A stretch of DNA of 64,000 nucleotides from Zhongshania sp. R06B22 (GCF_040892595.1 NZ_JBFRYB010000001.1:3224001-3288000), one strand, 5' to 3'; shown: positions 1-8,872, counted from the first letter of the stretch. Made by a program: numbers and translations. Notes: generated by a model not told the origin, from the sequence alone.

Positions 1-473
1 ACATTGGGCAACTGGGCGATCGAGAAAGACAATAAATACTGCCCAACCGAACCCAGCTCCTTGCTCGCCAAGGCCATCCATTCTCGAATCTGTTGCTCAG
101 TAAACATTTCCGAGCGCTGCGGCAAGAGCAACAGCAAATGCTGCAATTGACGCAGCATGACCGGCAACTCCTGAAACAAGTTGGTTAACTGCTGCCAAAC
201 CAGGGGCAGTAAGACCACCAACACCCCAAAGAAAATAGTCACAAAAACCGTATATGTAATTGTGATGGTCAGCCACCGAGAGACACCCATACCAATGAGT
301 CGAGCCATCAGGCCTTGCATCATAAATGCCAGCACAATACTCGCCATAATCGGCACCAAGACATTTCCCAAGGTCAGCATTAGCAGCAAGCAAGCGACAA
401 TCAACAAGAGCAGAACAACCGTCTCTTCTTCTGCAAACAGGCGATCAAACCATGAACGAACGATACCCAGCAT
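1..473 (-). CDS. AI-2E family (PerM-like) permease, N-terminal part; continues beyond the window
   Basis: The reverse strand reads open from an ATG at 473 to the left edge of the window, giving about 157 residues with no stop. The visible part has a short amphipathic N-terminus (MLGIVRSWFDRLF), two closely spaced hydrophobic helices at about 20-55, a third at about 65-95, and then a Gln/Leu-rich stretch. This layout is typical of the N-terminal third of the AI-2E transporter/PerM family, inner-membrane proteins of about 350 residues proposed to export small molecules. An AGGA ribosome-binding site lies about 8 bases before the ATG. The gene follows the tusA-like gene by 42 bases, so they probably share a transcript. 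The same neighbours (permease, TusA-like, BepA, NadA) occur in Pseudomonas as I recall. The substrate is unknown and the C-terminus is missing only because the window ends. Confidence 0.8.
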   Translation of the reverse strand, partial: MLGIVRSWFDRLFAEEETVVLLLLIVACLLLMLTLGNVLVPIMASIVLAFMMQGLMARLIGMGVSRWLTITITYTVFVTIFFGVLVVLLPLVWQQLTNLFQELPVMLRQLQHLLLLLPQRSEMFTEQQIREWMALASKELGSVGQYLLSFSIAQLPN

Positions 474-515
474 GACTGAGGTTCCTATTGGGTTGGTGAT
501 GTGAGTTGGGCAGTG

Positions 516-746
516 TTACTTCTTTTTAAATAGATAGCGATAAGTACCGGCATTATCTTCACTTAGCAGCAAGGCATGACCGCTTTGCTTAGCAAACACC
601 TCGAAATCTCTGACAGACCCGACGTCTGTCGCCAACACTTCAAGCACTTCGCCACAGGCCATTCGATTGAGTGCCTGCTTGGCTTTTAACAATGGCAGAG
701 GGCAATCTAGCCCTACTGCATCTAAAAAAACATCAATATCAGTCAT
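516..746 (-). CDS. TusA/SirA-family sulfurtransferase
   Basis: A 76-residue protein with the family signature near its N-terminus: LDAVGLDCPLPLLKAK contains the CPxP motif whose cysteine carries a persulfide in TusA-like sulfur relay proteins. Length and fold pattern (beta-alpha-beta, then a two-layer sandwich) fit the family. I chose the ATG at 746 because GGGGATT sits directly upstream; an in-frame start 45 bases further out would add an unneeded hydrophobic leader. In Pseudomonas the relative next to bepA/nadA is linked to molybdenum-enzyme maturation rather than tRNA thiolation, so the exact acceptor here is open. It is divergent from bepA and followed by the permease gene on the same strand. 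Confidence 0.88.
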   Translation of the reverse strand: MTDIDVFLDAVGLDCPLPLLKAKQALNRMACGEVLEVLATDVGSVRDFEVFAKQSGHALLLSEDNAGTYRYLFKKK

Positions 747-899
747 AATCCCCGTGCATAACATGATAAAAACGCTAGTATAGCTCGCCACGTCACCAGC
801 CCCAAGCTAGCACTTTTACAGAATAAGAAGGTCATACGCTAGTACGCTCTTGTATGATCAAGACTCAATCCTGATTTTAGCGATGTAAGGGATATACGA

Positions 900-2339
900 T
901 TGACAGTGTTTAAACATTTACTCGGTATTGCTTTGTTGCTGAGCGCAAGCTTCAGCCTAGCCGATAACAGCTCATCAGATAATTTACCTGATCTCGGGGA
1001 CGTTACCGCATCGCGCTACTCCGCCCAACAAGAGCACGACTTGGGCAGGATGTGGCTGAAAATGTTCCGCAATAGCGTGAAAACTATAAATGATCCTCTC
1101 ATGCAGGACTATATCGAGTCACTGCTGTACCAACTGGTCTCAAACAGCGAATTAAAAGACCGCCGCCTTGAAACTGTGGTGGTCGACAATCCCACTATCA
1201 ACGCATTCGCGGTACCCGGTGGAGTCATTGGCGTACACAGCGGCTTATTTCTCAATACCGACAACGAGGCACAGCTTGCCGGCGTTCTCGCCCACGAAAT
1301 TGCCCATATTAGTCAGCGGCACTTTACCCGCTCACTAGACAAATCTGCACAAAGCACAATTCCAACTCTGGCGGGCTTACTCGCCGGCATCATACTCGCG
1401 GCAACAGCCGGTGCTGATGCCGGTATCGCCGCTATCACCGCCACCCAGGCAGCCGCCCTGGATAGCCAGTTGCGCTTTAGTCGTCAAAACGAGCAAGAAG
1501 CCGACCGCTTAGGTATGGAGACACTCGCTAAGTCCGGCATGGACCCCAGCGCTGTTCCAGCCATGTTTGAAAATATGAGCAAGAACCTGCGCTATGCCCG
1601 ATCTAAGCCGCCGGAGTTTCTGCTCACTCACCCACTAACTGAAAGTCGCGTCAGCGACAGCAAAAATCGCGCTCGTCAGTATCCAAGAAGGGTCTACGTC
1701 GACAATCTCAATTACCAACTGATGAAAATGCGGGCCACCTTGTTTCACAGCCATAATGCTGAGGATCAGCTTAAAAACTGGTCCGAACCTCAAAACGTTA
1801 ACGGCGAAGCCTATCGCTACGGGGTGGTCATTGCTTTAATAAAGTTGGAGCGCTGGGACGAAGCCAGAGAAAAACTCGAACCGCTGCTAAAAGATGGCGG
1901 CAATCGAATTGCCTATCGGATCGCCGAAGCTGACATCCTTATCGGGAAAAAAGAGATCGACAAGGCAATCGCCCTGCTAAGTGGCTTGTTAACCATCACC
2001 CCAGGCAACCATCCTTACACCATGGCGCTTGCCGATGCCTTGCAAGCCGCCAATAGCTACGATGCGGCCGACCTGCTACTCAGCAAACAAACACGCGAGC
2101 GATCAGAAGATCCCGATCTATGGTATCAGCTTGCAGAAGTTCGTGGCTTAGCCGGTAATATTCTGGGAGTGCATGTCGCCCGCTCAGAGTATTTTATTCT
2201 TGTCGGCCAATTTGAGCGCGCAAAACAACAGCTGCGCTACGCTTATGAGCGCACAGCTAGCAATCATATTGAACAGAGCCGAATCAGGCAGAGACTAAAA
2301 GACATTGCCGACATGGAAGAAAAGCTGAAGAAACTATAA
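900..2339 (+). CDS. bepA: Periplasmic M48 metalloprotease with TPR domain (BepA-like)
   Basis: A 479-residue protein with an N-terminal Sec signal peptide (hydrophobic LLGIALLLSASFSLA, cleavage near residue 21), an M48 zinc-protease domain with HEIAH at 132-136 and the downstream zinc ligand in NEQEADRLG, and a C-terminal helical TPR region from about residue 300. BepA-type proteases act in the periplasm on outer-membrane proteins and LPS-assembly factors, either chaperoning or degrading stalled substrates. The start is a TTG preceded by AAGGGATA at good spacing; the next GTG, two codons later, is a possible alternative. It is monocistronic, divergent from the tusA-like gene and convergent with nadA. 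Family assignment is firm; the choice of BepA over other TPR-M48 paralogs rests on length and neighbourhood. Confidence 0.9.
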   Translation: MTVFKHLLGIALLLSASFSLADNSSSDNLPDLGDVTASRYSAQQEHDLGRMWLKMFRNSVKTINDPLMQDYIESLLYQLVSNSELKDRRLETVVVDNPTINAFAVPGGVIGVHSGLFLNTDNEAQLAGVLAHEIAHISQRHFTRSLDKSAQSTIPTLAGLLAGIILAATAGADAGIAAITATQAAALDSQLRFSRQNEQEADRLGMETLAKSGMDPSAVPAMFENMSKNLRYARSKPPEFLLTHPLTESRVSDSKNRARQYPRRVYVDNLNYQLMKMRATLFHSHNAEDQLKNWSEPQNVNGEAYRYGVVIALIKLERWDEAREKLEPLLKDGGNRIAYRIAEADILIGKKEIDKAIALLSGLLTITPGNHPYTMALADALQAANSYDAADLLLSKQTRERSEDPDLWYQLAEVRGLAGNILGVHVARSEYFILVGQFERAKQQLRYAYERTASNHIEQSRIRQRLKDIADMEEKLKKL

Positions 2340-2383
2340 ATACCGGGCAAATTATAAATGGGAAAAAGGGCAAGCGTCATCTG

Positions 2384-2414
2384 AAATAAAAAGGCCGCTT
2401 AGTTCAGCGGCCTT
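2384..2414 (-). terminator. Rho-independent terminator of nadA (possibly bidirectional)
   Basis: A perfect 8-bp inverted repeat AAGGCCGC/GCGGCCTT (2391-2398 with 2407-2414) encloses an 8-base loop. Read on the minus strand the stem is followed by TTTTTATTT, which suits termination of nadA. The hairpin lies between the convergent bepA and nadA stops and may also end bepA transcripts, though the plus-strand U-tract is poor. Confidence 0.85.
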
Positions 2415-2446
2415 AGATTTCATTTGGTACTGGATGCTGGCGACGA

Positions 2447-3490
2447 TTAACGCTTGCCGGCGGCAAAATCCAACATCCGAGTGAGAGGCTTCATGGCCTG
2501 CACACCCAACTCTGGATCTATAAACACCTCATTTGAACCGCTTTCTAATGCCGCGGCCAAGTTATCCAAGGCATTCATTGCCATCCACGGACAATTTGCA
2601 CAGCTTCGACACGTTGCCCCGCTGCCAGCGGTAGGCGCAATAATAAATTCTTTATCTGGCACCAACTGCTGCAGCTTATAAAAAATACCTTGGTCAGTTG
2701 CCACAATCATTTGCTTATTTGGCAGGTCGCGAGCGGCATTAATAATTTGCGTGGTTGATCCCACCATGTCACCTAGCGCAACCACGCTGGCAGGTGACTC
2801 CGGATGCACCAGTACCGCTGCATCTGGATAAACTTGTTTAAGGTCTAAAATACCCTGCGCTTTAAATTCTTCGTGAACGATGCAAGCACCATCCCATAGC
2901 AAGACATCGGCGCCCGTCTCGCGGCGAACATAATCGCCTAAATGCTTATCTGGGGCCCACAATATTTTCTGGCCTTCGCCGTCCAAATAATCCACAACAT
3001 CTAAGGCAATACTGGAGGTGACAACCCAATCAGCGCGAGCTTTTACGGCCGCCGAGGTATTGGCATACACAACCACCGTCCGGTCGGGATGGGCATCACA
3101 GAAAGCAGCAAACTCTTCAATAGGGCAACCAATGTCCAAAGAGCAGGTGGCCTCTAGGGTCGGCATTAACACCCGTTTTTCTGGCGACAATATTTTTGCG
3201 GTTTCGCCCATAAACTTTACACCGGCAACCACCAATGTAGACGCGTCGTGGTCGCGACCAAATCGCGCCATTTCTAGGGAGTCAGACACGCAGCCACCCG
3301 TTTCTTCAGCTAGCGCCTGGATCTCGGGGTCGGTGTAGTAATGCGCCACCAAGACAGCATTTCGCTCAACAAGAAGGCGTTTAATTTTTTCACGCAAAGC
3401 CGCCCGCTCGTCAGCAGGTACCTGGGGTCGGTCATGCAACTGCGCCAAATGTTCGCGAACCACCTGTTGCGCTGAAGCTTGTTCCACCAT
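2447..3490 (-). CDS. nadA: Quinolinate synthase A
   Basis: A 347-residue [4Fe-4S] enzyme that condenses iminoaspartate with dihydroxyacetone phosphate to quinolinate in NAD synthesis. Visible motifs include [13 protein letters not shown] near the N-terminus, [14 protein letters not shown], the PGC-like region replaced by [21 protein letters not shown], and [14 protein letters not shown] near the C-terminus, supplying the cluster cysteines. I start at the ATG at 3490, preceded by AGAGATGGATTT; it gives the 347 residues usual for the enterobacterial enzyme. The frame stays open another 30 codons upstream with a hydrophobic leader that does not belong to the family. nadB and nadC are not in the window. 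Confidence 0.95.
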   Translation of the reverse strand: MVEQASAQQVVREHLAQLHDRPQVPADERAALREKIKRLLVERNAVLVAHYYTDPEIQALAEETGGCVSDSLEMARFGRDHDASTLVVAGVKFMGETAKILSPEKRVLMPTLEATCSLDIGCPIEEFAAFCDAHPDRTVVVYANTSAAVKARADWVVTSSIALDVVDYLDGEGQKILWAPDKHLGDYVRRETGADVLLWDGACIVHEEFKAQGILDLKQVYPDAAVLVHPESPASVVALGDMVGSTTQIINAARDLPNKQMIVATDQGIFYKLQQLVPDKEFIIAPTAGSGATCRSCANCPWMAMNALDNLAAALESGSNEVFIDPELGVQAMKPLTRMLDFAAGKR

Positions 3491-3763
3491 AAATCCATCT
3501 CTTTGTCGCAGATACTCGGACGCGGAGTTTAACAGATTTGATGACGGCAATCCCAGCGCTAAGACCCACGCAAATAGCACTCTCTGTCATCAAGACCGAA
3601 GTTTAGCGGTGGTTTAAATGCACAATTTTTTATTCTAGCCAAGCTCGAAACACCGTAACATCAAAGCCAAAATCCATAAAAATACTTAAATATCATAGAT
3701 ATACGAAATAAAAACCCAAAAAATCACCTGCCGCGCCACCCATTAAATCTTAGTAAACAACTG

Positions 3764-3792
3764 TTGACAAACAGGCTCGCCGCAACTATTGT
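3764..3792 (+). promoter_or_regulatory. Sigma-70 promoter of the desC-desB-like operon
   Basis: A consensus -35 hexamer TTGACA (3764-3769) is followed, after exactly 17 bases, by TATTGT (3787-3792) as the -10. The start site would fall near 3799, about 95 bases before the ATG at 3895. This is the best-looking promoter in the window, consistent with a gene set that is strong unless repressed. Confidence 0.75.
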
Positions 3793-3828
3793 GCACACAC
3801 GTTCACTAAAATGTGAACATACGTGTAC
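3791..3828. promoter_or_regulatory. Paired inverted-repeat operator, probably for the FabR/DesT-type repressor
   Basis: Two 16-base arms, GTGCACACACGTTCAC (3791-3806) and GTGAACATACGTGTAC (3813-3828), are inverted copies matching at 12 of 16 positions around a 6-base centre. They begin inside the -10 element and cover the expected start site, the right place for a repressor. Each arm read as GTACACGTATGTTCAC resembles the FabR/DesT operators upstream of unsaturated-fatty-acid genes as I remember them. The repressor gene at 6356 is the obvious candidate to bind here. Binding is inferred. Confidence 0.65.
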
Positions 3829-3894
3829 TAACAATTTAAAACCACTGTGTTGCAACTGCCAAAACGCGCAATAAACACAGTTAAAGGAGAAGAT

Positions 3895-5031
3895 ATGAGC
3901 CTTGCCACTACAACATCCCGCAGCGCATGGCGTCGTATTGTCGATACGCCGATCATTAACGCGCTTGCAGCGCCCCACGGCATTGGTCGCTATCTCGAGG
4001 TGATCAATCCGATGTGGTCCCTAGATAAAAGCCGAATTCCCGCACGCATAAGCGCCATTACTGCAGAAACTGACGATAGTGTGAGCATCGAGCTATCGCC
4101 CAACGGCGAGTGGACTCACTTCCAGCCGGGACAATTTGTTCAAGTCTTTATTGAGATTGATGGTCGCCAACACAGCCGCAGCTACTCTCTTAGCAATAGC
4201 GCCTACAGCCGCAAACCGCGAATCACTGTCAAGGCGCATGATGATGGCTTTGTCTCTAAATACATCAATACGCATTTAAAAGTGGGAGATCGCATAAACA
4301 TCTCATCTGCGCTAGGCGAGTTTGTGCTGCCTGCGCAAATTCCAAACGCACTGCTTTTCATTGCGGCTGGCAGTGGCATCACTCCCATGATGGCGATGTT
4401 AGAAACCCTGCTAGAGCACCACCACAGCGGCGCCATCACCCTGCTCTACTACAGCCGAAATAATGCAAGCTGCATATTCCGCCGGCGCTTAGAAGACTTG
4501 GCAAAGAAGCACAGCAACTTTTCATTATTCTTGGTGTTTAGCACTAGCTCAACACCGCAGACATTGCGCGGCCACTTTGATCAGAGTCATTTGCTCAGCG
4601 CGATCAGTTCAGAGAATGGCCTTGCAGAGCACACCGGCGCTATCACATTGCCGCTAACGTATGTCTGCGGTCCTGAAGGTCTAATTGACAAAGTAAGCGC
4701 CGAATACGAACTTTTGGGACATAGCGATAAGTTGCGCAGTGAGCGATTCAAGGCGCCCACCTCGCAAGCCCCCGGCGAAGCGAGCGGCAGCATTGCCTTC
4801 AAGCAAAGCCAGCAGATCATTGATAACGACGGCCGCGCGCTATTAGACCAAGCTGAGGACGCCGGCTTAAATCCACAATCAGGCTGTCGCATGGGAATTT
4901 GCCATACCTGCAGCTGCCTCAAAACCAGCGGCACCGTCCGCAATATTAGCACCGGCGAATTAAGCCACGGCGAAGAGCATATAAGACTCTGTGTTTCGCA
5001 GGCACTTGGCGATGTCGCCCTGTCGATTTAA
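3895..5031 (+). CDS. Flavodoxin/ferredoxin reductase with C-terminal 2Fe-2S domain, desaturase electron donor (DesC-like)
   Basis: A 378-residue protein. After about 45 variable residues comes an FAD-binding FR-type beta barrel with the RSYSLSNSAY flavin motif, then an NAD(P)-binding domain (LLFIAAGSGITPMMAML; YVCGPEGLID), and finally a plant-type ferredoxin domain with the cluster ligands in SGCRMGICHTCSC plus a last Cys near the end (LCVSQAL). This architecture passes electrons from NADPH to membrane non-haem di-iron enzymes. It lies directly before a fatty-acid desaturase, the order of desC-desB in Pseudomonas aeruginosa. The start is fixed by the strong AAAGGAGAAGAT before the ATG at 3895; the frame is open 16 codons further upstream but without signals. 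Confidence 0.9.
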   Translation: MSLATTTSRSAWRRIVDTPIINALAAPHGIGRYLEVINPMWSLDKSRIPARISAITAETDDSVSIELSPNGEWTHFQPGQFVQVFIEIDGRQHSRSYSLSNSAYSRKPRITVKAHDDGFVSKYINTHLKVGDRINISSALGEFVLPAQIPNALLFIAAGSGITPMMAMLETLLEHHHSGAITLLYYSRNNASCIFRRRLEDLAKKHSNFSLFLVFSTSSTPQTLRGHFDQSHLLSAISSENGLAEHTGAITLPLTYVCGPEGLIDKVSAEYELLGHSDKLRSERFKAPTSQAPGEASGSIAFKQSQQIIDNDGRALLDQAEDAGLNPQSGCRMGICHTCSCLKTSGTVRNISTGELSHGEEHIRLCVSQALGDVALSI

Positions 5032-5075
5032 TGACCACAACAAACACCAATAGCAGCTATTTAAGGGGTAAACCC

Positions 5076-6200
5076 ATGACTAAAATTACACTTAATGAAG
5101 ACCAACTCGCCGCCTTTGGCAACGAGATAGACGCCATAAAGCAGAGCGCCTTAAAGCAACGCGGTCAAAGAGATGCAACGTACATAAAACGAATTGTATG
5201 GATTCAACGAGCGCTGGCTATCGGCTCTAGAATCAGTATTTATGCTGCATTGCCATTTTTACCTTCACTGGGCTTATCGGTCGCTAGCTGGCCGCTGTTC
5301 TGGATCCTAATCGGTCTCGGCAGTATCGGCCTGGGCGTGGCCAAAATTCTAGATAATATGGAAATTGGCCACAATATTATTCACGGTCAATACGACTGGA
5401 TGGGCGATCCACGCTTCCATTCCCAGCACTACGACTGGGATACAAACTGCCCCAGCGATCAGTGGGCACACTCACATAATTATGAACACCATACCTTTAC
5501 CAACGTGCTCGGCAAAGATCGTGATATTGGCTATGGAATATTACGCATGGATCCCAGCCAACAGTGGCATCCGGCCTATTTGGCAAACCCGATCTACGCC
5601 ACTCTTTTAATGTTGTTTTTCGATACCGGTGTAGCCCTTCACGATGTCGAAATAGATAGCCTACGCTCAGGTAAAAAGACATTTCGTGAGACCTGGCCAA
5701 AACTAAAACAGTCACTGCGTAAAACCGCAAGAATCTTTAGCAAAGATTTTATTCTTTTTCCCGCCTTGGCTGGCCCGCTGTTTCCCATCGTAATGGCGGC
5801 AAATGCCGTGGCCAACCTCATTCGTAACATTTGGACCTTCACCATTATATTTTGTGGTCACTTTCCTGCCGAAGTGCATACATTCCCGGAACATGTCTGC
5901 GAAAATGAAACACAGGGACACTGGTATTACCGTCAACTGCTTGGCTCAGCCAACCTTGAAGGTGGCAAGCTCTTCCATATCATGAGCGGCAATTTGTCTC
6001 ATCAAATTGAGCACCACCTGTTTCCAGATGTACCCGCACATCGCTATGCAGAGCTTTCCGTAAAAGTGCGCAAGGTGTGTGAGAAGTACGACATACCCTA
6101 TAACACTGGCCCATTGTGGAGCCAGTACGCCTCGGTTTGGGCGAAGATCTTTAGACTTTCTCTACCCCAGCAGAACACAGCTACTGCCATTACCGCGTAA
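5076..6200 (+). CDS. Membrane acyl-CoA/fatty-acid desaturase (DesB-like)
   Basis: A 374-residue integral membrane di-iron desaturase. The three histidine clusters are visible: HNIIH at 99-103, HNYEHH at 134-139, and HQIEHH in the C-terminal third. Hydrophobic segments lie at about 50-90 and 180-250. The Pseudomonas relative inserts a delta-9 double bond into saturated acyl-CoAs to adjust membrane fluidity, and I infer the same here. I prefer the ATG at 5076, preceded by AAGGGG; an earlier ATG overlapping the stop of the reductase gene (TAATG) would add 15 residues and could reflect translational coupling. It forms an operon with the reductase and is followed by a regulator that probably controls it. 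Confidence 0.9.
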   Translation: MTKITLNEDQLAAFGNEIDAIKQSALKQRGQRDATYIKRIVWIQRALAIGSRISIYAALPFLPSLGLSVASWPLFWILIGLGSIGLGVAKILDNMEIGHNIIHGQYDWMGDPRFHSQHYDWDTNCPSDQWAHSHNYEHHTFTNVLGKDRDIGYGILRMDPSQQWHPAYLANPIYATLLMLFFDTGVALHDVEIDSLRSGKKTFRETWPKLKQSLRKTARIFSKDFILFPALAGPLFPIVMAANAVANLIRNIWTFTIIFCGHFPAEVHTFPEHVCENETQGHWYYRQLLGSANLEGGKLFHIMSGNLSHQIEHHLFPDVPAHRYAELSVKVRKVCEKYDIPYNTGPLWSQYASVWAKIFRLSLPQQNTATAITA

Positions 6201-6222
6201 GCTAAAACCCCAGCCTGATAAA

Positions 6223-6250
6223 TCCTCTGCTGGTCACATCCAGCAGAGGA
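6223..6250 (+). terminator. Terminator-like hairpin after the desaturase gene
   Basis: A perfect 11-bp stem, TCCTCTGCTGG (6223-6233) with CCAGCAGAGGA (6240-6250), closes a 6-base loop 22 bases after the desaturase stop. The downstream tract (TTGTAAACTT) is only moderately U-rich, so termination may be partial and allow some read-through into the regulator gene. Confidence 0.6.
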
Positions 6251-6355
6251 TTGTAAACTTAGCTGCTAGTTCCTGAGCGCCGCCAATAGCAAAACTGTGA
6301 AAGCGTAAGTGAGTTTGGCGAAGGTATCCTTCTCGACCAAGAATCCGGTAACACT

Positions 6356-7012
6356 ATGAGTCGTCCCCAAAAGCGTCATCGCAGCCATGGCGATACGCTA
6401 ATCAACACTCGACAGGCATTATTAGAAGCGGTTTTAGAGCTGATAAACCGCGACAAAAGCTTCGACGGTATCAGCCTGCGTGAAGTTACCCGTGAAGTAG
6501 GTATTACTCCGGGCGCCTTTTATCGACATTTTCCAGATATGGACAGCCTCGGTTTAGAACTGGTCACATCGTCGTTCAGCACGCTGCGCACCATGCTAAT
6601 AACGGTACGTGCCAACCCCATCCCAGAAGAATTAATTATCCGCCGGTCCGTCGAAACCTTTATCACCTATGTGCGCGCACATCGGCGCCAGTTTCAATTT
6701 ATTAGCAGAGAAGCCTCCGGTGGCGTTGCCATTATTCGCAATGCTATCAACGACGAATTCAAACAACTCGAAGTCGAACTCGCAAGCGATTTATCGAGGT
6801 TAGTAAGCAGTGAGAGCTGGAGCGAAGAAGACTTACAAATGCTGGCTAGCTTGATGATTGGGTCGATGATTCAAATCGTCACCCAACAGCTGATGGGACG
6901 ACCACGCGGTGAAGACGACGCCGAATTAATTCTCAAAGCCGAAAAACAACTGCGGCTTATCGCTCTGGGTGCAAATGCCTGGCACAGCACGAGCAGCAAG
7001 AATGACGCTTGA
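6356..7012 (+). CDS. TetR-family repressor of unsaturated fatty acid genes (FabR/DesT type)
   Basis: A 218-residue TetR regulator. The N-terminal helix-turn-helix is ISLREVTREVGITPGAFYRH at about 39-58, followed by the family's FPDMDSLGLELV stretch; the C-terminal all-helical domain would sense acyl-CoA. The N-terminus SRPQKRHRSHGDTLINTRQALL and the overall length match FabR/DesT proteins, which read the saturated to unsaturated acyl-CoA ratio and repress desaturase or fab genes. The gene lies just after the desaturase, and a large inverted repeat at 3791-3828 overlaps that operon's promoter. The ribosome-binding site is weak. Its stop overlaps the start of the next small gene by 11 bases. 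Confidence 0.87.
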   Translation: MSRPQKRHRSHGDTLINTRQALLEAVLELINRDKSFDGISLREVTREVGITPGAFYRHFPDMDSLGLELVTSSFSTLRTMLITVRANPIPEELIIRRSVETFITYVRAHRRQFQFISREASGGVAIIRNAINDEFKQLEVELASDLSRLVSSESWSEEDLQMLASLMIGSMIQIVTQQLMGRPRGEDDAELILKAEKQLRLIALGANAWHSTSSKNDA

Positions 7013-7226
7013 TGACCAAGACCCCCAGCTGTTGATCGATGCCGTAAATCAGATCATGCCATTTGGCAAATACCAAGGTAGGAAATTACTAGAACTACCG
7101 GAGCCCTATTTAGTATGGTTTCACAAACAGGGGTTCCCAGCAGGAAAGCTGGGGAATCAATTAGCGCTAATGTACGAAATCAAGCTTAATGGCCTTGAAA
7201 ATATGCTGAGACCATTACTGCGCTAA
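7002..7226 (+). CDS. DUF3820 family small protein
   Basis: A 74-residue soluble protein containing the conserved core MPFGKYQGRKLLELPEPYL and then WFHKQGFPAGKLG, the hallmark of DUF3820, a family common in gammaproteobacteria whose function is not established to my knowledge. The ATG at 7002 lies inside the end of the preceding TetR gene in another frame (11-base overlap), so translation is probably coupled. A decayed copy of this gene with two single-base deletions lies at 60951-61116. Confidence 0.85.
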   Translation: MTLDDQDPQLLIDAVNQIMPFGKYQGRKLLELPEPYLVWFHKQGFPAGKLGNQLALMYEIKLNGLENMLRPLLR

Positions 7227-7302
7227 ACTCATGAAATTTATCGATGCGCCTCAGCACCTCTAAGAAACAAAAAGCTGCTGATAGCTCAGCGACCATGGCT
7301 TA

Positions 7303-8055
7303 TCAACTCGCCAAAAATCCATTTTTCAGCATCTCTGGTCTAAACTCTCGAATAATATCTCTATCTGGCTCTAGTAAGGCTTCATTTTTGCCCTCGTAAT
7401 ATATCTCTGACAGAAGATCTTTAATCAAATTTATTCTGGCTTCTTTTTTGTCATTGGCTCGAACCACAATCCAAGGGGCTGACTGATTATGAGTCCGGCT
7501 TAGCATCTCATTTCGGGCCGCACTGTAATCGTCCCAGTAGTGCTGAGCTTCACGGTCTATCGGACTAATTTTCCAGTGTGACAGCGCGTCTCTCTCCCGC
7601 GCCGCCAGACGCTCGTGCTGCTCCTCTTTGCTGATATCGAGATAGTACTTGCGTATCTTAATCCCAGACTCAATTAGCATACTCTCCAAGGGTTCTACCA
7701 TCGCGAAAAATTGCTCAAGGTCTGAGTCAGTACAGAAACCCATAACACGCTCAACACCAGCTCGGTTATACCAGCTGCGATTGAAGATAACGAACTCCTG
7801 TGATGCTGGTAAATGCGGCACGTAACGCTGAAAATACCAAGTATTGAGATCTCGTTCTGATGGCTTCCCCAAAGCCACAACCCGGGTTTCTCGTGGACTC
7901 AAGTGCTGGGTTATTCGCTTTATAACACCATCTTTGCCGGCGGCGTCTCGGCCTTCCATAATGACCAGTATTCGATCGTCGCAGGCAATCAAGTGACGAT
8001 GTAGTTTCACCAATTCAATCTGTAAAGCGCGCAGGGTCTGCTTGTAGTTTTCCAT
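7303..8055 (-). CDS. ppk2: Polyphosphate kinase 2 (PPK2 family)
   Basis: A 250-residue single-domain PPK2. Walker A is GRDAAGKDG at about 34-42, Walker B is in FNRSWYNRAGVERVMGFC, and the lid arginines are in RLAARERDALSHWKISPID. PPK2 enzymes use polyphosphate to phosphorylate nucleoside diphosphates or monophosphates, reversibly. It is the third gene after a Pit phosphate transporter and a DUF47 regulator, with a 30-base gap, suggesting one phosphate import and storage operon. A short GC-rich hairpin followed by a T-run on the minus strand lies at about 7272-7290 and may terminate the operon. Confidence 0.93.
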   Translation of the reverse strand: MENYKQTLRALQIELVKLHRHLIACDDRILVIMEGRDAAGKDGVIKRITQHLSPRETRVVALGKPSERDLNTWYFQRYVPHLPASQEFVIFNRSWYNRAGVERVMGFCTDSDLEQFFAMVEPLESMLIESGIKIRKYYLDISKEEQHERLAARERDALSHWKISPIDREAQHYWDDYSAARNEMLSRTHNQSAPWIVVRANDKKEARINLIKDLLSEIYYEGKNEALLEPDRDIIREFRPEMLKNGFLAS

Positions 8056-8085
8056 GGTATTAACCTAATTATCTGATATTACTAA

Positions 8086-8841
8086 CTAAGACGTTTTAAC
8101 AACGATATCGTGTAGTATTTCGCCGGCCAACGCGACTCGATCTGCCGCGTTAGACATATGACGATAGACTTCTCGACGCTTCATGATTTCTAAAATAAAT
8201 TGAACGCTAGCAGCAACCGCTTGACGCTCGGGCACATCAAGAGGCTCCAATAGCACCTCCAAGTCACTGGCATCCAGCCGATGGGCATCCGTTAGTGTTG
8301 CCATATAGTGGTTAGCATCAAACAATTCGACTAAGGCCGCGCGATACAGGTTTTCGATTTTACGTTCTGTTGTCCGTGCGCGATCCGCGTCGAGTTTTGC
8401 CTGTTCGGGCATCTTCTGTAAGGCGCTATACCCGGAATGCAAAGCACGGCTTCCCTCATCGAGCAGAACAGCCATGGCAAGAGTGTGCTCATCTGGGGGC
8501 AAGCCAAGCAGATACATTTCGCGCACCGTAGTCTCTGCATAGCTAAGCACATCATCAATAGCTGTTATCGAGCGATAAATATCCTCACGATCAATGGGCG
8601 TAGAAAAAGTCTGATGCAAGGCCTCCAAATTACGTTCTTTAAGGCGACCGCCCTGCCTCTCAAATATTCTTGTTTGATTGGCATAATTCTCATCCCCCGT
8701 GCGCATATAGTTAAGCAGGGACCCTGAACATTGAACCGCATTTTCACACTGCGCCACGAGTAGCGAAAAGAAATCCTCTGACTTTGGTAAGAGCCGTGAG
8801 GCAAACTTCTTCAGCAGGGAAATAGCTTCTTTTTCCGCCAT
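8086..8841 (-). CDS. DUF47 / PhoU-like phosphate transport accessory protein
   Basis: A 251-residue all-helical protein of the DUF47 family, the PhoU-related partners that usually sit next to Pit transporters. It begins with KEAISLLKKFASRLLPKSEDFFSLL and has repeated acidic/helical segments that form two PhoU-like three-helix bundles. The ATG at 8841 follows GGAGGT with a short gap; an in-frame extension of 25 codons overlaps the end of the pit gene and lacks a site of its own. It probably regulates Pit activity at the membrane. Gaps of 31 bases to pit and 30 bases to ppk2 support co-transcription. Confidence 0.88.
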   Translation of the reverse strand: MAEKEAISLLKKFASRLLPKSEDFFSLLVAQCENAVQCSGSLLNYMRTGDENYANQTRIFERQGGRLKERNLEALHQTFSTPIDREDIYRSITAIDDVLSYAETTVREMYLLGLPPDEHTLAMAVLLDEGSRALHSGYSALQKMPEQAKLDADRARTTERKIENLYRAALVELFDANHYMATLTDAHRLDASDLEVLLEPLDVPERQAVAASVQFILEIMKRREVYRHMSNAADRVALAGEILHDIVVKTS

Positions 8842-8872
8842 GTCACCTCCATGATTTATCCAAACCTGATAA

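Larger units (their letters stand above)
3491..3894. other. Intergenic region between divergent nadA and the desaturase operon
   Basis: About 400 bases without a gene. The left part is AT-rich and should hold the nadA promoter, which I could not pin down. The right part holds the desaturase-operon promoter and operator, listed separately. An open frame on the minus strand across 3724-3978 overlaps the promoter and has no family resemblance, so I do not call it. Confidence 0.6.

Noticed and set aside
97..393. 98-residue minus-strand open frame at the left edge
   Set aside because: It is out of frame with the AI-2E-type permease that runs through the same DNA to the window edge and has a good start and ribosome-binding site.
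3724..3978. 84-residue minus-strand open frame over the desaturase promoter
   Set aside because: It overlaps a clear promoter/operator and the start of the reductase gene and has no family signature.
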